Assembly (NCBI RefSeq): GCF_014066305.1
Contig: NW_023501169.1
Location: forward strand, 1 to 64,000
Direction: 5' to 3'
Source of the DNA: Letharia columbiana
Lineage: Eukaryota > Ascomycota > Lecanoromycetes > Lecanorales > Parmeliaceae
Length of the DNA: 64,000 nt
Made by a program: the position numbers and the translations under genes
Shown: positions 35,894 to 47,931 of the stretch, piece by piece
Numbering within the stretch: the stretch's first letter is position 1
Layout: each line of letters opens with the position of its first letter
The notes under the pieces: generated by a model
What the model was told of the DNA's origin: nothing
Database searches by the model: none
What the model saw: the letters and a program-made list of their open reading frames with translations, nothing else

Positions 35894-38800
35894 TTACGGC
35901 CTTCCCCTTCTCCGGAGCCCATACTCTTCGGCCTGGAGCTCCTTGATTAATCTCATACTCTCTTCGTCGGCCATATTTTCCGAACCTATCCTTGCTTTAG
36001 GCTTCTGATCTGAAAATGGATCTGCCATTACTGGCGACGCCGCCTTATCACGTGCATTTTCGCCGTACGAGCTACTGCTAGCTCTTCTCATTGATCCCGA
36101 CTCTGGGGTATATCGCTGCGTCTGCTTGGGTTGACTCGAGGAATGTCTCGATGAAACTGTCGAGGATTTCCATCCGACATGTGCGTTGATTGGACTGATA
36201 CCAGCATCATCGTGTGACGAGGCTGGGGGGGAGACTAACGACGAAGCGGGTGGTTCGAAATTTTCTCTAGACTCTAACGTCGCCGCGCTGACCTCAATTT
36301 CAGGTGCAGGACAAGAATCGCTGATCTGCCATTGGTCTGCAACTTTGTCCGAGATTTCTTTCATATATCTGTGAGGCGATCCCGCGCTCAGGCCAACAGA
36401 CTGTTCGAGGGAAACTGGGACCGTCGTCTGCTCTTCATGCTGAATGCTGTTCGCACTATCCTCAAAAAGTGCTGGATCAAGCGGAAATGGCTCCCCAGAC
36501 GACGCTTGTGGGACAACGTCTGGCAAGCTCGGAATTCTAGGTTCCTGAACCACTGGACTTGTGGGTCGTGCTATCATGTTCGCGATGGGCGCTGGTCGCC
36601 TCATTTGCTCCTCGAATGCTAGTACAGTCGGCACTCGTTGTTGCTGTTTGACATTACGTTTACGGACAGCCCCTTGCACATGCTTCTTGGGGGTAGAAGC
36701 TTCATTGATTTGAGTGTTCAACTTCCGCGCATGAGGCCTTGGGATCGCAGACTCGCGCACCTTGACGGGATCTTCATTGCCATGTTCATCGTGTATACAA
36801 CGACGCTATATATGCGTAAGTGACACGCGAATAAAAGATGGTGGATACGGTACTGACCTTGCTTTTACGGCATTCATTGCATGCTTTATGTCTTGGTCGA
36901 GCTAGTAAAGCGTTGCCTGAAAAGGAGTCAAGACCTTTATCAATTGTCGCGGACATCGATTCCTCAACCTTAGAGAATATTGAGATGGCTCCCTCGGCCG
37001 AGAGATTCGATCGAGAGGCCAGATCATCAGCCTGATACGAGTATCCGTCGTTGAAATGCGCTGTTGAAGTTGTTTCGGGAACGAGGTCTAAAATTGCATC
37101 ATTAGATTCTGGGGTTCTGCTGTTGGAAGTAGGCGAAAGTGTTGAGTCTTGCCGGTCATCTGGACCTGGCCTGAGCGACGAGGTGGGGTACTGCAACGAT
37201 GTGCCCAGATCTGTTGAGACACTTCCCAAAACATCGATTTGAGTAGAAGGCATTGACAATGAAACCTGGTCCTTATGCTTGCAGGCTCGCCTTCTTTTAC
37301 GGCAAGACTCACAAGCAGTCTTTCTATGGGACGTTCCATTCGTACCTCCTGACGACGTCCTAGGTTTCTTCGGATTGTTGTGGCGTATTGGATCGTTTTG
37401 GCCATGCGCGATCGATAGTGCTGCACCTCCTGGCGAGTCTAGTAGCACTTCTGAGGCTGCTTGTTGAGACTGCATGCGTGCTGATTGTCGTCTGGGTGCT
37501 TGAAGTGCAGCCTCCCGGTCGAGCTTTTTCATCGCAGCTGCACTCAATCTGTCAGGCGCAAGCGTCTCTGGTTCAGCATCAGGATAGGCCCAATGTGGAA
37601 TTGGCTCATTGCCACGCTTCCAAGCACACCACGCAGCAAACCTTTTCAGAACGTCGAGTGGCTCGCCGTGGCCTCTAGGAATTGACTTCTTCACTGCATT
37701 GCGTGTCTCTGCAGATATGCCATCCGTGATACTACCGATATCGATCAACGCCGTCCTTAGCAGGTAACGCGTCAGGTCGGGCAATCCATCAAGTTCCGAT
37801 TGAGAGTAGTATCTTTTATGATAGTTTTCTCCACCCGGCCGAGAGTTCTCACCCCACGAGTCAAACTCATTATGAGCTGGCTGCTGGCGGACGAAAGTGT
37901 CACCAGCGTGAAGCAACTCCTTGACTTTCCTAGGTAAGGGGTCGTCCTCGAGGTAACGTAGAGCAGTGTACCAATGAAGCTTCTGGAAGTGAGGGTATCT
38001 AAACTTCCTAGCAACTCCGGTAGCCTTCTCAACCTGAGCAACTCGTAGCTGCATTCCAAAGTTCAGACGCGTGAGGAAATTGCCTCCGATGACCAAGCTA
38101 TCTTCAGGAGTCCATACAGCATGAATCCATCCTGCTGGAATCAACATCGTGTCCCCTTCTGAAAGGTCGACACGATAGCACTCCTTGGTTTGATCGCCTA
38201 GAAAAGTCCAATTCTGCGCAGGTGACATACACCATTCCTCGTATTTCTTCAAATGTTTCTCTTTAGGTGGGATGAAGATGAACGTTTTCTTGCCCTTCAG
38301 TATGTGATAGAAGACCGATGAGCCACCAAAATCGATGTGAAAATCCGTAAAGCAATCCGCAACGGACATCAAACAGTAAAATTGTACCCTGGGATATTCC
38401 CCCTTGGCCAGCAACTCCTCTGGCCAGACTGAGTCTTGCAGATCGAGGTCCCGCACAATCTGTGGTCGTCTGATTAGGCGTCCCAGCTTGCTTTGAGAGA
38501 CTTCTAAACTGATGACGTTCCGTACAACCTTGTTGTTCGGGTTTTCATAATAGTCTACCCATCGTCTCATATTCCATTTCTTATTCTCGCCATTCTGGGA
38601 CTTGACATCGATTACCTCTACCTTCTCATCTTGGCCGTAGAGCTCTGCAACTTGTCTAACTGTCAGTCCTTGGGGGATGACCATGTCGAGAGCATCTTGT
38701 CCCTGGTCTAATACGGCTTCAGGCTCTGTATGGCGAGAGAACCAGTCTTCGGCAACGTCATTGTTGTCTAAGGGATTGGGCGAAGACGCATCGTTGGGCT

Positions 38801-40715
38801 GCCTTGTCGCTGCAGCATTTGAGTTTTCACTTGTCTTTGGGCGAGGATTGAAGCAAGCTGGTACTACGATAGGTTCCCTCATGCCTGTGCCTTTCTCAAA
38901 GTACTCGGCCGTCACCAGGTCCGGACGCATTCTGGCAAAATTATCGGGTAAAAAGTTGATGGTGCCATCCTTAATTGGCTTAATGTAATGGTGTTCTGGC
39001 CGCTCATCAGAAGTCTTGATGACTCCTTGGTGCAGACCAGCATAGTCAATGGCACTGTGGGCACGAGACGATTTTCGGACATATGTTGTAGATCCGTACA
39101 GAGGCTTGCATTTTCGACATCTGTATTTGTCCACACTCCGCACTTCTCGGTCATTCTTGAAGCCCGCACAAGCAAAATGAAACCAAGATTTGCAACCATC
39201 ACAGCTGATCCAGGACGTGGCATTATTATCGTTCTCAATGGCTGGGGAGTTGCGGCCAAAGTTGCAGGACGCACAAACAGCAGCTATGGTAACTGCTAGG
39301 CAAGGTTGACCTTTCGAAATGCTGACGTCGCTGGCGCTGATTGAAGATGCGTTGACTTCTTGCGCGGATTGTTTCGTGTTTTCTGCTTCTGCAGCCAAGG
39401 TTCCGTCCATGGTTCTCACTTGGTTTCCCAAAGCACCATGCATTGTACGTGACTCGTGATCCACCACTTCCTCTTGAGGCTCCTCTGGAGCGCCAAGAAC
39501 TTCCGAATCTTTGAGTATTGCGCTGTTGACACCTTTCTGCCCTTCTGATGCTTGGACAGCATGTTCCAGTGCCTGTAAAACATCTTCCATTGGTTGCGTC
39601 GCGTCTACTTGCACCGGATCAGTTGGCATGTACCGCTTGTCAGATGAGACATCGTCGTGTGACTCATCGTTGAGACCGGCGCCAGAGCCGGTGATATGTT
39701 CCTTGACCTCTACATCGTTCTGCGGTTCAGAGTTCATGGCGGCGCCCGAGCTTCCGGTATGTTCTTCAACCTCGGACCTTTCGAATGTCTCTGTCCTCTT
39801 ATTGCCGGCACCTTTCTCAGAGGCCTCTGGCGGCATGTCCAGGTTACTCTGCTGTGCAATTGCCGCAGGTGACAAGTGCTTCGTTTCGATCTCGGGCTGA
39901 TCAACGGTCGTGTGGGAATTCTCGTTGGCGGGATCGTTAGACATCCGGTGGTCCAGATCTGTCTCTTGCCAAGGGTCTGCTTCGGATGCGGGTCGCTTTT
40001 CATCGATCGCTCGTTCTCCATGCGAAGGCGTCTGCACTTCTACCTTTTTAACATTATCTGCAAAGTTCCAAGCCTTGCCTTCTGTGAAGCATCTCACAGC
40101 ATCCTCAGGACTTTGTACGGTAGGCCCAGGTGAAACGTTCGATGATGGTCGAAAGGCATTGAGTGATAGCTCTATATTGGCTTGAGGAGATTCTTGGGGA
40201 GAACATACGAGCTTGGCTGCTTCATGGGCGAAGTTGAGCAGAAGCTCCGCCTCAAGTCTCCTGCTTTCTGGTGATTGCTCGTAGCTCGTGGCAGGTCTGT
40301 TGTTTGCCCCCGCCGTTGTCCGTGACCAGTCCGGCAGCGGTAACTTTTCCGATTTCGCGCGCTTAGAGGGGCGATCTGTATCGTGATACCCATCATCGAT
40401 GGATTGCGGCCCAGTGGAAGTGCTTGGCCGGTGATGCCTACTTGATTTGGTAGCCAGCGCTATCGAGGCAAAAGCGTCCATTGGACCCCCGGGCAGATGA
40501 TCTTGCTCGCGCACATCGATATCGCTATAATCGTATAGAAAATATGATCTCTTGAGGCCCCCGTTGCGATGCCCTGTGGTGTCTGAACGGCGTACTTCGT
40601 CCGCCGTGATCCCAGTGAGGATTGGGGAGATGGGCTCGAAAGCGTGGCTAGGAGGCGATGGAGTGCGGTATCGAATAGGAGCAAAATCCGCGCTCCTCTT
40701 GAACGAGGAAGGCAT
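35894..40715 (-). CDS. jhd1: JmjC and PHD domain histone demethylase, Jhd1/KDM2 type
   Basis: The CDS is complement(join(35894..36805, 36858..40715)), 1589 aa; the 52-nt intron joins CNECRKSK to RRCIHDEHGN. A PHD finger lies at about residues 484-535 (CASCNFG..WISCDGCKSWFHFACAG..YRCRKC). The JmjC domain follows: FHIDFGG (about 791) supplies the His and Asp iron ligands, KGKKTFIFIPP contains the 2-oxoglutarate-binding Lys, and PAGWIHAVWTPEDS (about 866) supplies the second His. This is the Jhd1 layout, an Fe(II)/2-oxoglutarate dioxygenase that removes methyl groups from H3K36. Two CX2CX6C motifs follow, CESCRKRRRAC (about 1135) and CNECRKSKRRC, each like half of a fungal Zn2Cys6 cluster. The N-terminal 480 residues and the C-terminal tail look disordered. 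The catalytic residues appear intact. Confidence 0.92.
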
Positions 40716-42479
40716 GGCAAAGTTGATGGTAGATGATTGAAGTACGCGCTGTTGGGCGGCCTCGAAATTGGAGACAGCCCTGAGGTTGCAGCTCAGAGCA
40801 ATGCAGCTGGGCTTCGCTTATCGAAGGGAAACATTGGTTTTTCATTCGCATGAAGCCAATATCAAGCTGCTCTGTGAAGTGAACGTGTTGTGAAGAAGTT
40901 GGTGGAGTTGCGGAGTAGATGGGGGGGTTAGACTCGGTACGAGTAGTGAGTCGTCCCATTGAAGGCTCACTAGCGTGTTGTAGGTTTTAGCCCTCGTAGT
41001 CCGCTCATCAACAACTTCATCCTCTTCCTATCATCTAATGTATACAGGCTTCTATCCTACTTATTATACTGTGGGCCCCCAAATTTCGTCCGGTGCTTCA
41101 CAACAAATTCGCAACAAAGGGTCCACTTGCCTCGCCCTGAGGTTCGCTTGCCTGGTGCTCTTGCACATCTCCATAGAAATGACCATGCGGAAATCAACTC
41201 TTTCCTTGGCTCTCTCTCCATCTACTGGGTACTGATTCAGAATGAAAAGTCAATGAAGATGTGACAGGCCGTGCATGTTGTAAAAGAAGGATTGGATAAA
41301 AGCTGGTGCTTGTCTACAATGCCCATGGTTTTCAAGCAGGTTGAACAGAACGTGCCCTTTCTTCCCTACATCATGGCCCATCCTGAGTGGGATCATTATT
41401 GGCTGTCTCGATCCCATCGGTTCCTCGGTTTCGCCTTCCGGGTTTCCGCTCCTTAGAACATCGAAAACTCGTAGGCATAGTCAGCTCGACGAATGGCTGT
41501 CTGGTATCAGAACCATATCTGGTCTTTCAAATGTCAAGGGTGTTCACCCGTGGAACCAATGATGTATCTTCATAGGGACACGCAGACAAGCATGCTGGGT
41601 CATGATTTCATGGATTTGCGGCTCTGGGCGCTCATGAGGCTGCTCCTACAAGCAGAGTTACCTCTTCGTTTTGACAACGTATGAACGGGCATGCGTTCTG
41701 CATTGCTGAGTCTATACAAATAAAACTTCGGGGATGAACTGCTTCTTTAGCATGTGTCCACCGTGTCAAGGGTTTGTTCCTTCATCTCCTTCATCAAGCT
41801 ATAAGTCTAAGATGACATGACGCAGGTTGGGAGATACCATTTCATGAGTTTGTCACCATATGTTTTGAGCGATTGTGTCAGTATGAGGAGACTGCCCCCC
41901 ACACCAAGCTGTCTTCCTAAGTGGACCATTCACAAATGAGCCCAGATTCTAGAAGACGAGGCCCTACATGCTTGTTGCTTCAGCGACCCTAATGAGATAC
42001 AGTTGTAGTGAAGTACAGATATGAAACGGTTTGCAAGAGAGATACCAGTCACCATTGCATCTAGCCCTGACATACGTGATTGAGCTCAAACTGTCGACAC
42101 GAAGACTCTGGGATCTCAGTAAAGTCTTCAAGGTCCATTGATAAGTTTGGCCAATGAGGCGGAGGTTCGGAATTTTACATGAAGAGGCGAGTAGATTAGA
42201 AGGCCGTGGTAGAGATTCTGGGACATGAAAGTACAAGCTTTCAAGGTATTAAAAAGGGTCTCAAGGCTGGGAGACAAATGGTCCGCGAGTACTTTGCGAA
42301 TTTGAGGTCGCCTCAGTGCTGCAATCGGTTTAGGCCGGGAAATTGGTGTACCCCTGAGGTGGTACATGCAGGACATTCGCGCATTCGCATGATTTGCGCC
42401 GGTAGTATTGGTCAAAATTTCCAGAAACTTACCTCTATCATTTGTTACTGTCTTTCGCGCCCTCGAAACGTAACACGTT
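40716..42479. other. Divergent upstream region, jhd1 and nicotianamine synthase
   Basis: This 1.76-kb region separates two divergent starts. Short ORFs (for example 41271-41456, 42128-42415 and 42206-42535) show no conserved motif, and no tRNA is visible. I looked for GATA-type iron-regulator sites of the ATCWGATAA form near the synthase start and did not find a convincing one. Confidence 0.5.
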
Positions 42480-43552
42480 ATGGTTCCGATCGCGTGCCAT
42501 GGAGATGGCGATTGTGTATCATGCTATGTCAATGAGATTCTTGATTGCTACTACGAGCTGTCTCGGTCTCCTGATCTAAAACCCTCACCGAGTATCAACT
42601 GTCTATTTGAAAGGCTTGTTGGATTATGTAGTAGGATACCCGATGAGGCTACCACAGCACAGGTCTGTCACACTGGGTACACCGCCAACAACAGTACCTT
42701 ACATGAATCAAAAACAGATTCTGTCAGACCCCAAAGTCGTTGACATAGCTCCTCATTTGCGAAAGCTTTGCTCGGATGGCGAATATCAACTCGAAGCTCA
42801 TTGGGCGCGAAAGGTGTGTTGCTGCAAAACACACGAAGAAGGTGGGTATCTTGCCTTTCACGTCTTTTCCTTCCGTGCAACGCTAGCTGACCTGAAGGTT
42901 GTAGCGAATGAGATGTTGCTCACATTTCCCTATCATGGAAACTACGTCGACCTCGTCCGTATGGAAATGAACGCCATTGCATCCGTGAAGCCGGATTTCG
43001 CCACGCGAACTTTTGCTTTCCTTGGCTCAGGTCCACTTCCTTTGACCTCTCTTTGCATCAGTCATCATCTTCAAAGCGAGTGCGTATCCTGCCATAACGT
43101 CGATCAAGATGCGACGGCCATTACGACGGCCGTTACATTGTGCCGCGCCTTGGGTCACTCTCCGGAAACTATGTGCTTCCAGTGTGCAAGCGCCGGTAGT
43201 CCAGATATCGACTTGGGATGCTTTGATATTGTCTATTTGGCCGCTCTAGTGGGCGGTTGCAGCACGCATAAACACGAGATTATGGCCGACGTCGTCAAGC
43301 GGATGAAGCCAGGAGCACTGGTTGTGATGCGCAGCGCGCACTCGTTGAGACGCCTGTTATACCCGGTCTGACGACCTCGCACGCCTCCGATTACCAGGCA
43401 AAATCTACTGACACTACTCATAGGTAATCGAAGTCACGGAGGATATGGCATCAATCGGGCTAAGACCCTTATTGGTCGTACATCCTTACAATCATATTGT
43501 CAACTCGTGTGTCATAGCTGTCGTCGAGTCCCCATGTGGCTGCGGTCCGTGA
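42480..43552 (+). CDS. Nicotianamine synthase
   Basis: Nicotianamine synthase joins three aminocarboxypropyl groups from S-adenosylmethionine into nicotianamine, a chelator of iron, zinc, copper and nickel. The CDS is join(42480..42662, 42718..42841, 42905..43365, 43424..43552), 298 aa. Family hallmarks in order are LEAHWARKV, TFPYHGNYVDLVRMEMNAI, the SAM-site motif FLGSGPLPLTS (about residue 143), FDIVYLAALVGG, GALVVMRSAHSLRRLLYPV and HPYNHIVNSCVIAV. The third exon boundary rests on a 63-nt intron (GTGGGT..CTGAC..TAG) without in-frame stops. Reading through it would insert 21 residues where plant and fungal relatives have none. It converges with Cpd1 at 216 bp. The family is universal in plants but scattered in fungi, so transfer or repeated loss is plausible. 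Start context is ordinary and base use matches its neighbours. Confidence 0.92.
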
Positions 43553-43768
43553 GATCTGCCACTTTTTGAAGCAGATGTTGCAGATTCGTTATGCAGAGAT
43601 GGCACAGGTGACGAAGGCTCATTTGCTTGACACTCATGCCGTCTGATACGCGGTTCCAAGAGATGATGGCGGGCGAATACTTCTGGATTGGTAGGGCGCT
43701 TTAGGAGAGATTGTGCCTAACATTGAAGAAGCAATCCACTGTGCAAGCCACTCGTGTCACAGATAGGT

Positions 43769-44441
43769 TCATATCGCTCTTGCAGCCACGACCTCCCAGT
43801 CCCTCAGCTCTTTCCAGGTCTCGACCAGTGCAATGCGGCCCCCAGTCCATCCACTGTAGTCGCCTTTCCCGTCCTCGAGCAACACGTTTTGTTTCTCTAT
43901 TCGTATTCCCGCCTCCGCGACCACCTGCAGGATCTCCTGACGTTTCTGGGCGGTGACTTCGATATCGGCGTACATCAAGCTGACATGCGGTGCCCAGGTC
44001 TCCTTCACCCAGCTTGTCGCCGCAGTCATACCCCCATTCTCCACGGCAGTAGAACGCACGTGTGCCGCGAAAGTCTCTAGGGGTCCCTTGCTCACACTTA
44101 ATATAAGTTTCTTGAAGTATTGAGCCCCCACATCGAGTGACTCAAGGCAAACGTCGACATTGACTTTCTTCGGCAGCGGTAGATCGTCGAGCCATCTTTG
44201 GGCTCGCTTGTTGCCGCTAATGTCCGGAGGAAGCGTTATCTCGGAGGTCAGTGTCATATGTGGCTCGAACACAACATTGTGGAGTTCGGGAAAAAGGGAG
44301 GGGATCTTCGTAGTTACGAGGTCAGAGAGTATGAGTTGGATTGGTGAGTCGCTGGGTGGCAGGAGCCATAAAGAGCACCCTAAGGAGTGTATATCAGTGG
44401 GCTAACTCGCTTCGACGGTTGCTGAAGTACATACCTGGCAT
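43769..44441 (-). CDS. cpd1: 2',3'-cyclic-nucleotide 3'-phosphodiesterase (2H phosphoesterase)
   Basis: Cpd1 opens cyclic phosphates, classically ADP-ribose 1'',2''-cyclic phosphate left after tRNA splicing. The CDS is complement(join(43769..44379, 44435..44441)), 205 aa. The first coding exon is only 7 nt (ATGCCAG); the 55-nt intron has GTATGT, CTGAT and TTAG. Joining gives MPGCSLWLLPPSDSPIQ, the usual family start. The two 2H motifs are EPHMTLTS (His43, Thr45) and APHVSLMYAD (His134, Ser136), and both are intact. Length and C-terminal YSGWTGGRIALVETWK agree with the fungal family. An annotation based only on long ORFs would miss the N-terminal 38 residues. Confidence 0.92.
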
Positions 44442-46277
44442 AGTTGCATCCGCAGCGTCTCGCGATGTACTATACGACTATTATTCGTTTTGGGTCATAT
44501 GTAATAAACCGTTCTGGACGTGCTTTCAATGGTCTCTGCAGGCTAGGACAGGAAATAGAGTGAAGCAAAAGTCGTGAATTGAGGAAACCATGGGATGAAC
44601 ATCAGACGACCTCAGCCTTGGAAATTCTAAAGTAAATTCGCCGGTCGAACAGAGGGACGAGGATATCCTCGACGTTCTCCTCCGAGGGACTTCGGGTCTC
44701 TAAGGATTCCACCCAGCAAATTTTCCTCCTTTTCACGACTATTGCTACGTCTTTATGCGTGCGTTGCTCAAAGTAACAATGAAACGCGTTAGCGCGCGGC
44801 TGTTCCCCGGATCATCGGCCACGATCCTTCGGCTTATGTTTATGAGAGCAGAAGGTACTACTCCTAGGAGAGCCAGTACTAGACTTGTTCCGGCACCGAG
44901 GGTTTCACAAGGACATGGCGAGGCTAGGCGGTTGGAAAGAGTAGCAACCTCTTCGTCTTACTGATCAACTTGATGTTACCACCTTTCTTGGAACCTCTGC
45001 TGACTATACAAAATGGAAAGGGGAGTATTACGCGCGTGTTGTTGCTTCTGGTGCCTCTTTGAATACGATACATTGAGTTTGAGGTTCTGTCTTTTACGCT
45101 GCTCACGTCTCTCTTACAAACCTCCGTCTTACACCAGAACTCTACTTAGCAGCTCGTATCTGAGCATTCCAGATCAATGCTTCTAGAGAAGTAATCTCCA
45201 GGGCGTGAAGAAAGAACTGATATAAGATTCCACTGCTTTTGCACTCATACATGCTAGCCCAGCTCTTGCGTCGGTGTTCCAAGTCATGGCTTTGGTTCTG
45301 AGTGTACTCCCGAAAGCTACGTTTGTACTTCTTGGTGTAGCTAGTGGACTACAGCGCATTTCGGAGATCATACCAGAGTCTAGATGAGCATGGAGAGTTA
45401 ATACCAATTCGATTTCCGTCCGGCGTTGATTGATAGCTCCACTCGTACGTTCACCAAAGACTCATCCGACCTTCCAGGCCGCATTCAAGCTGCACAGCAG
45501 CCCCGGGACCTTGTGGTCTCATGATGTTTTCCAACAAGTCAGCAGTAACGGTCGCACAAACTATGCACGTAGGAGCTGTGCCTACACCCTTGTTACGGGC
45601 ACGGAGGCCAGAGCAGATGACCCAAGAATGCTGGCAAGCTGTCACTTCCTTTTCAATGACCGATGGCAATCATGACATGTGACATGGTTTGAAATTCCGT
45701 TCACCAGTAGAGAAGAATGTCGCTTTCCATCCTGAAATTAGGCGAATACTTGAATGAAATGCATCAATACTTACGGATGAAGCCATGAGCAGTTGAGGCG
45801 GACTCAATGGGAACTCGGCATCTCGGATCTCTCGGTTGTGGCTTTTGGGCTAGGCTTCCCGCAAAGGAAAGTCCCAATGTAGCCTGCGCTAACACTCATC
45901 CTGGAAGCGTTCTCGCGTTTATCCTGGTCCAATAAGCGTTTCAGGAAGATGGAAGGAGCTATTGCTACTTTGCTACTTTACGCCTAGGCTATTATTATGT
46001 TATTAAAGTAAGTAAGTACATATATGTATTGGCAGCTCGTCTTCCATTCAAGATTGTTACTCTGTTTGGCTTTGCTTTGGCTTTGCTATCTCATCATACT
46101 TCTCTTTCCTCCTTTCCTCCTCTCCTCCTTTCTCCATCCCATCTCAGCTGTGCGTCTCTTAAATCTCCCTCCTCCTCCTCTGTCTCGACCTCCAAACTTC
46201 TAGTCACCCTTTCCTCTCCTTTTGTACTATCATATCGTCAAATTCGCGTGGATCCTGGCCTCTAGAACGCAGAAACC
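44442..46277. other. Divergent upstream region, cpd1 and GH128 gene
   Basis: This 1.84-kb gap holds several 60-80 codon ORFs on both strands without family motifs. One frame near 44967-45070 and another near 45180-45385 read unusually protein-like for a few dozen residues, but neither has a start or splice context that extends it. The last 180 bp before the GH128 gene are pyrimidine-rich. Confidence 0.45.
46100..46205 (+). promoter_or_regulatory. CT-rich tract upstream of GH128 gene
   Basis: A run of C and T such as ctctttcctcctttcctcct continues with few interruptions up to about 70 bp before the GH128 ATG. Pyrimidine tracts of this kind commonly sit just before transcription starts of strongly expressed filamentous-fungal genes. 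The exact start cannot be read. Confidence 0.45.
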
Positions 46278-47493
46278 ATGGGACTCCGGCATTTCCTGAC
46301 TGCACTGACAGTCCTACCTTCTATCGTGTACTGCCAAAGCCCGCTTACATCCTCGAAAAGAGGCCTTGTTTACGTACCAAGTGAGAAATATCCCCAAGAC
46401 GATGCCAATTGGGACTCCCCAACTTCCGACCTCACTTGGTATTACAACTATGGTTCCAAGCCTTCTCCCGCCTTCGCAAATTTTCCCAAACTTCAATTCG
46501 TCCCTATGCTTTGGGGAACGGGCAATTCGTCCACTTTCCTCAGCGACGTACAGTCCCAGATCAAGGCTGGAGCCAACATCACATATGTTCTCGGATTCAA
46601 CGAACCTGATGGGGATTCCAGCACGTACGTATATCCAGAACGATTTCTTCCTCTTTGGGGCCAAACTTCCATCGCAAGACATGTCTCGGGAGCCAAAGGC
46701 TTCTTTCAACCCTAGAGACTAGTCTCAAGAGTTGAATCTCTTGCTTAAAGAAGGGATGCTGACTCCGAAAACTTATCTAGCGGGGGCAGTGATATTCCAG
46801 CAGAGACGGCAGCCCAGATTTGGATGCAGCAGATTGAACCCTTGGCCAAGCAGGGTGTCAAAATTGGAGCCCCCGCATGTACAGGGGCTGAAACTGGCCG
46901 TCAATGGACTCAGGAGTTCTTCACAGCTTGCAGTAATTGCACAATAGATTTCATTCCAGTGCATGTAAGTAACTTTCCTAGCCCTTTGTTCCTAACGCAT
47001 ACCCTGATTTGCAATTTTGATCTTGAACATTCAATTGCTGACTGTAGGACTTGCAGTGGTATGGCGATTTCCAAGGCTTGGCAAGCCATATTGGTGAATA
47101 TGTCGGCACTTTCAACAAAACCATATGGGTGACCGAGTTTGCGGATGCCCATGTTAATCTCCAGGAATCGCAGACGTTCTACAATCAAAGTTCCAGTTAC
47201 TTGGACCGCACCGAGTAAATGTTTCCTACATCACCAATTCTAGTCAGACCACTAATCACCCCTGCAGAAATGTCACCCACTACTCATATTTCGGCGCTTT
47301 CCGTTCAGACGTGTCCAACGTTGGTGCGAATTCAGCCATGCTCACGCAGGATGGGAAGCTCACAGACATTGGGAGCTGGTATCTCGGTGGAGGCGAGACG
47401 GGCAGCGTGCCCAAAAGCGCTGCGTATCGGAAGACTGCGTTCATTCGTTCTAGCCTCCTCGTGGGCTTGACCACCATGTGGTGCGTACTGTGA
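46278..47493 (+). CDS. Secreted glycoside hydrolase family 128 (beta-1,3-glucanase-like)
   Basis: GH128 enzymes are extracellular or wall-bound glucanases that act on beta-1,3-glucan; fission-yeast Asl1 is a relative. The CDS is join(46278..46624, 46781..46964, 47057..47214, 47268..47493), 304 aa. A signal peptide spans residues 1-19 (MGLRHFLTALTVLPSIVYC). KRGLVYVPSEKYPQDD begins the barrel, LGFNEPDG carries the acid/base Glu109, and IWVTEFADAHV carries the nucleophile Glu204. YFGAF and GSWYLGG complete the usual end. The first intron is 156 nt; the second (92 nt) has two in-frame acceptors, TAG at about 47046 and CAG at 47056. I prefer CAG because it gives VHWYGDF and a normal branch distance. 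The C terminus ends in a hydrophobic stretch with an Arg, weak as a GPI signal. Confidence 0.88.
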
Positions 47494-47931
47494 GAGAGAT
47501 GACTACCTTTGAGCCAAATAGAATCGATACTTAGAGTCCTTGTTGGTCAAATAGAAGGATCATGGGAAACGGAGTCGTGGCAGAAAAAGCGTGGGTGGGC
47601 TCGAGCCCTTCATTGTCTCGCATGGGCTCCAAGCCGCACAGAATCAGCCAACGTGGACATGAATTGAATGTTCGGAAGTGGAACAATCATTGATGGTGCA
47701 TGAAGACATCAACGATTGCACACCGGATTATAGTTCTTGAATCTTCATTCGTAATGTGCACGCATAAACCATCCAATAAGGACAGTATGGATGACAGACG
47801 TCAAGGAATCAACTATATCTCGTAGGCAATATGTGCAAATCATCTTGACGCCCCTGGCCATGGTCTTACACGCAAAACCGCTGAAACCCAAAAATCCCCA
47901 TCTAATGCTTCAACCTTGACCTCCATCATGA
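47494..47931. other. Convergent 3' region, GH128 and FLC-like genes
   Basis: These 438 bp lie between two 3' ends and should contain both 3' UTRs. No ORF, repeat or RNA gene is visible. Confidence 0.6.

Noticed and set aside
45183..45407. Possible retrotransposon or enzyme fragment in the cpd1-GH128 gap
   Set aside because: A few dozen residues read protein-like in more than one frame, but no family motif, start or splice site supports a gene or a pseudogene.
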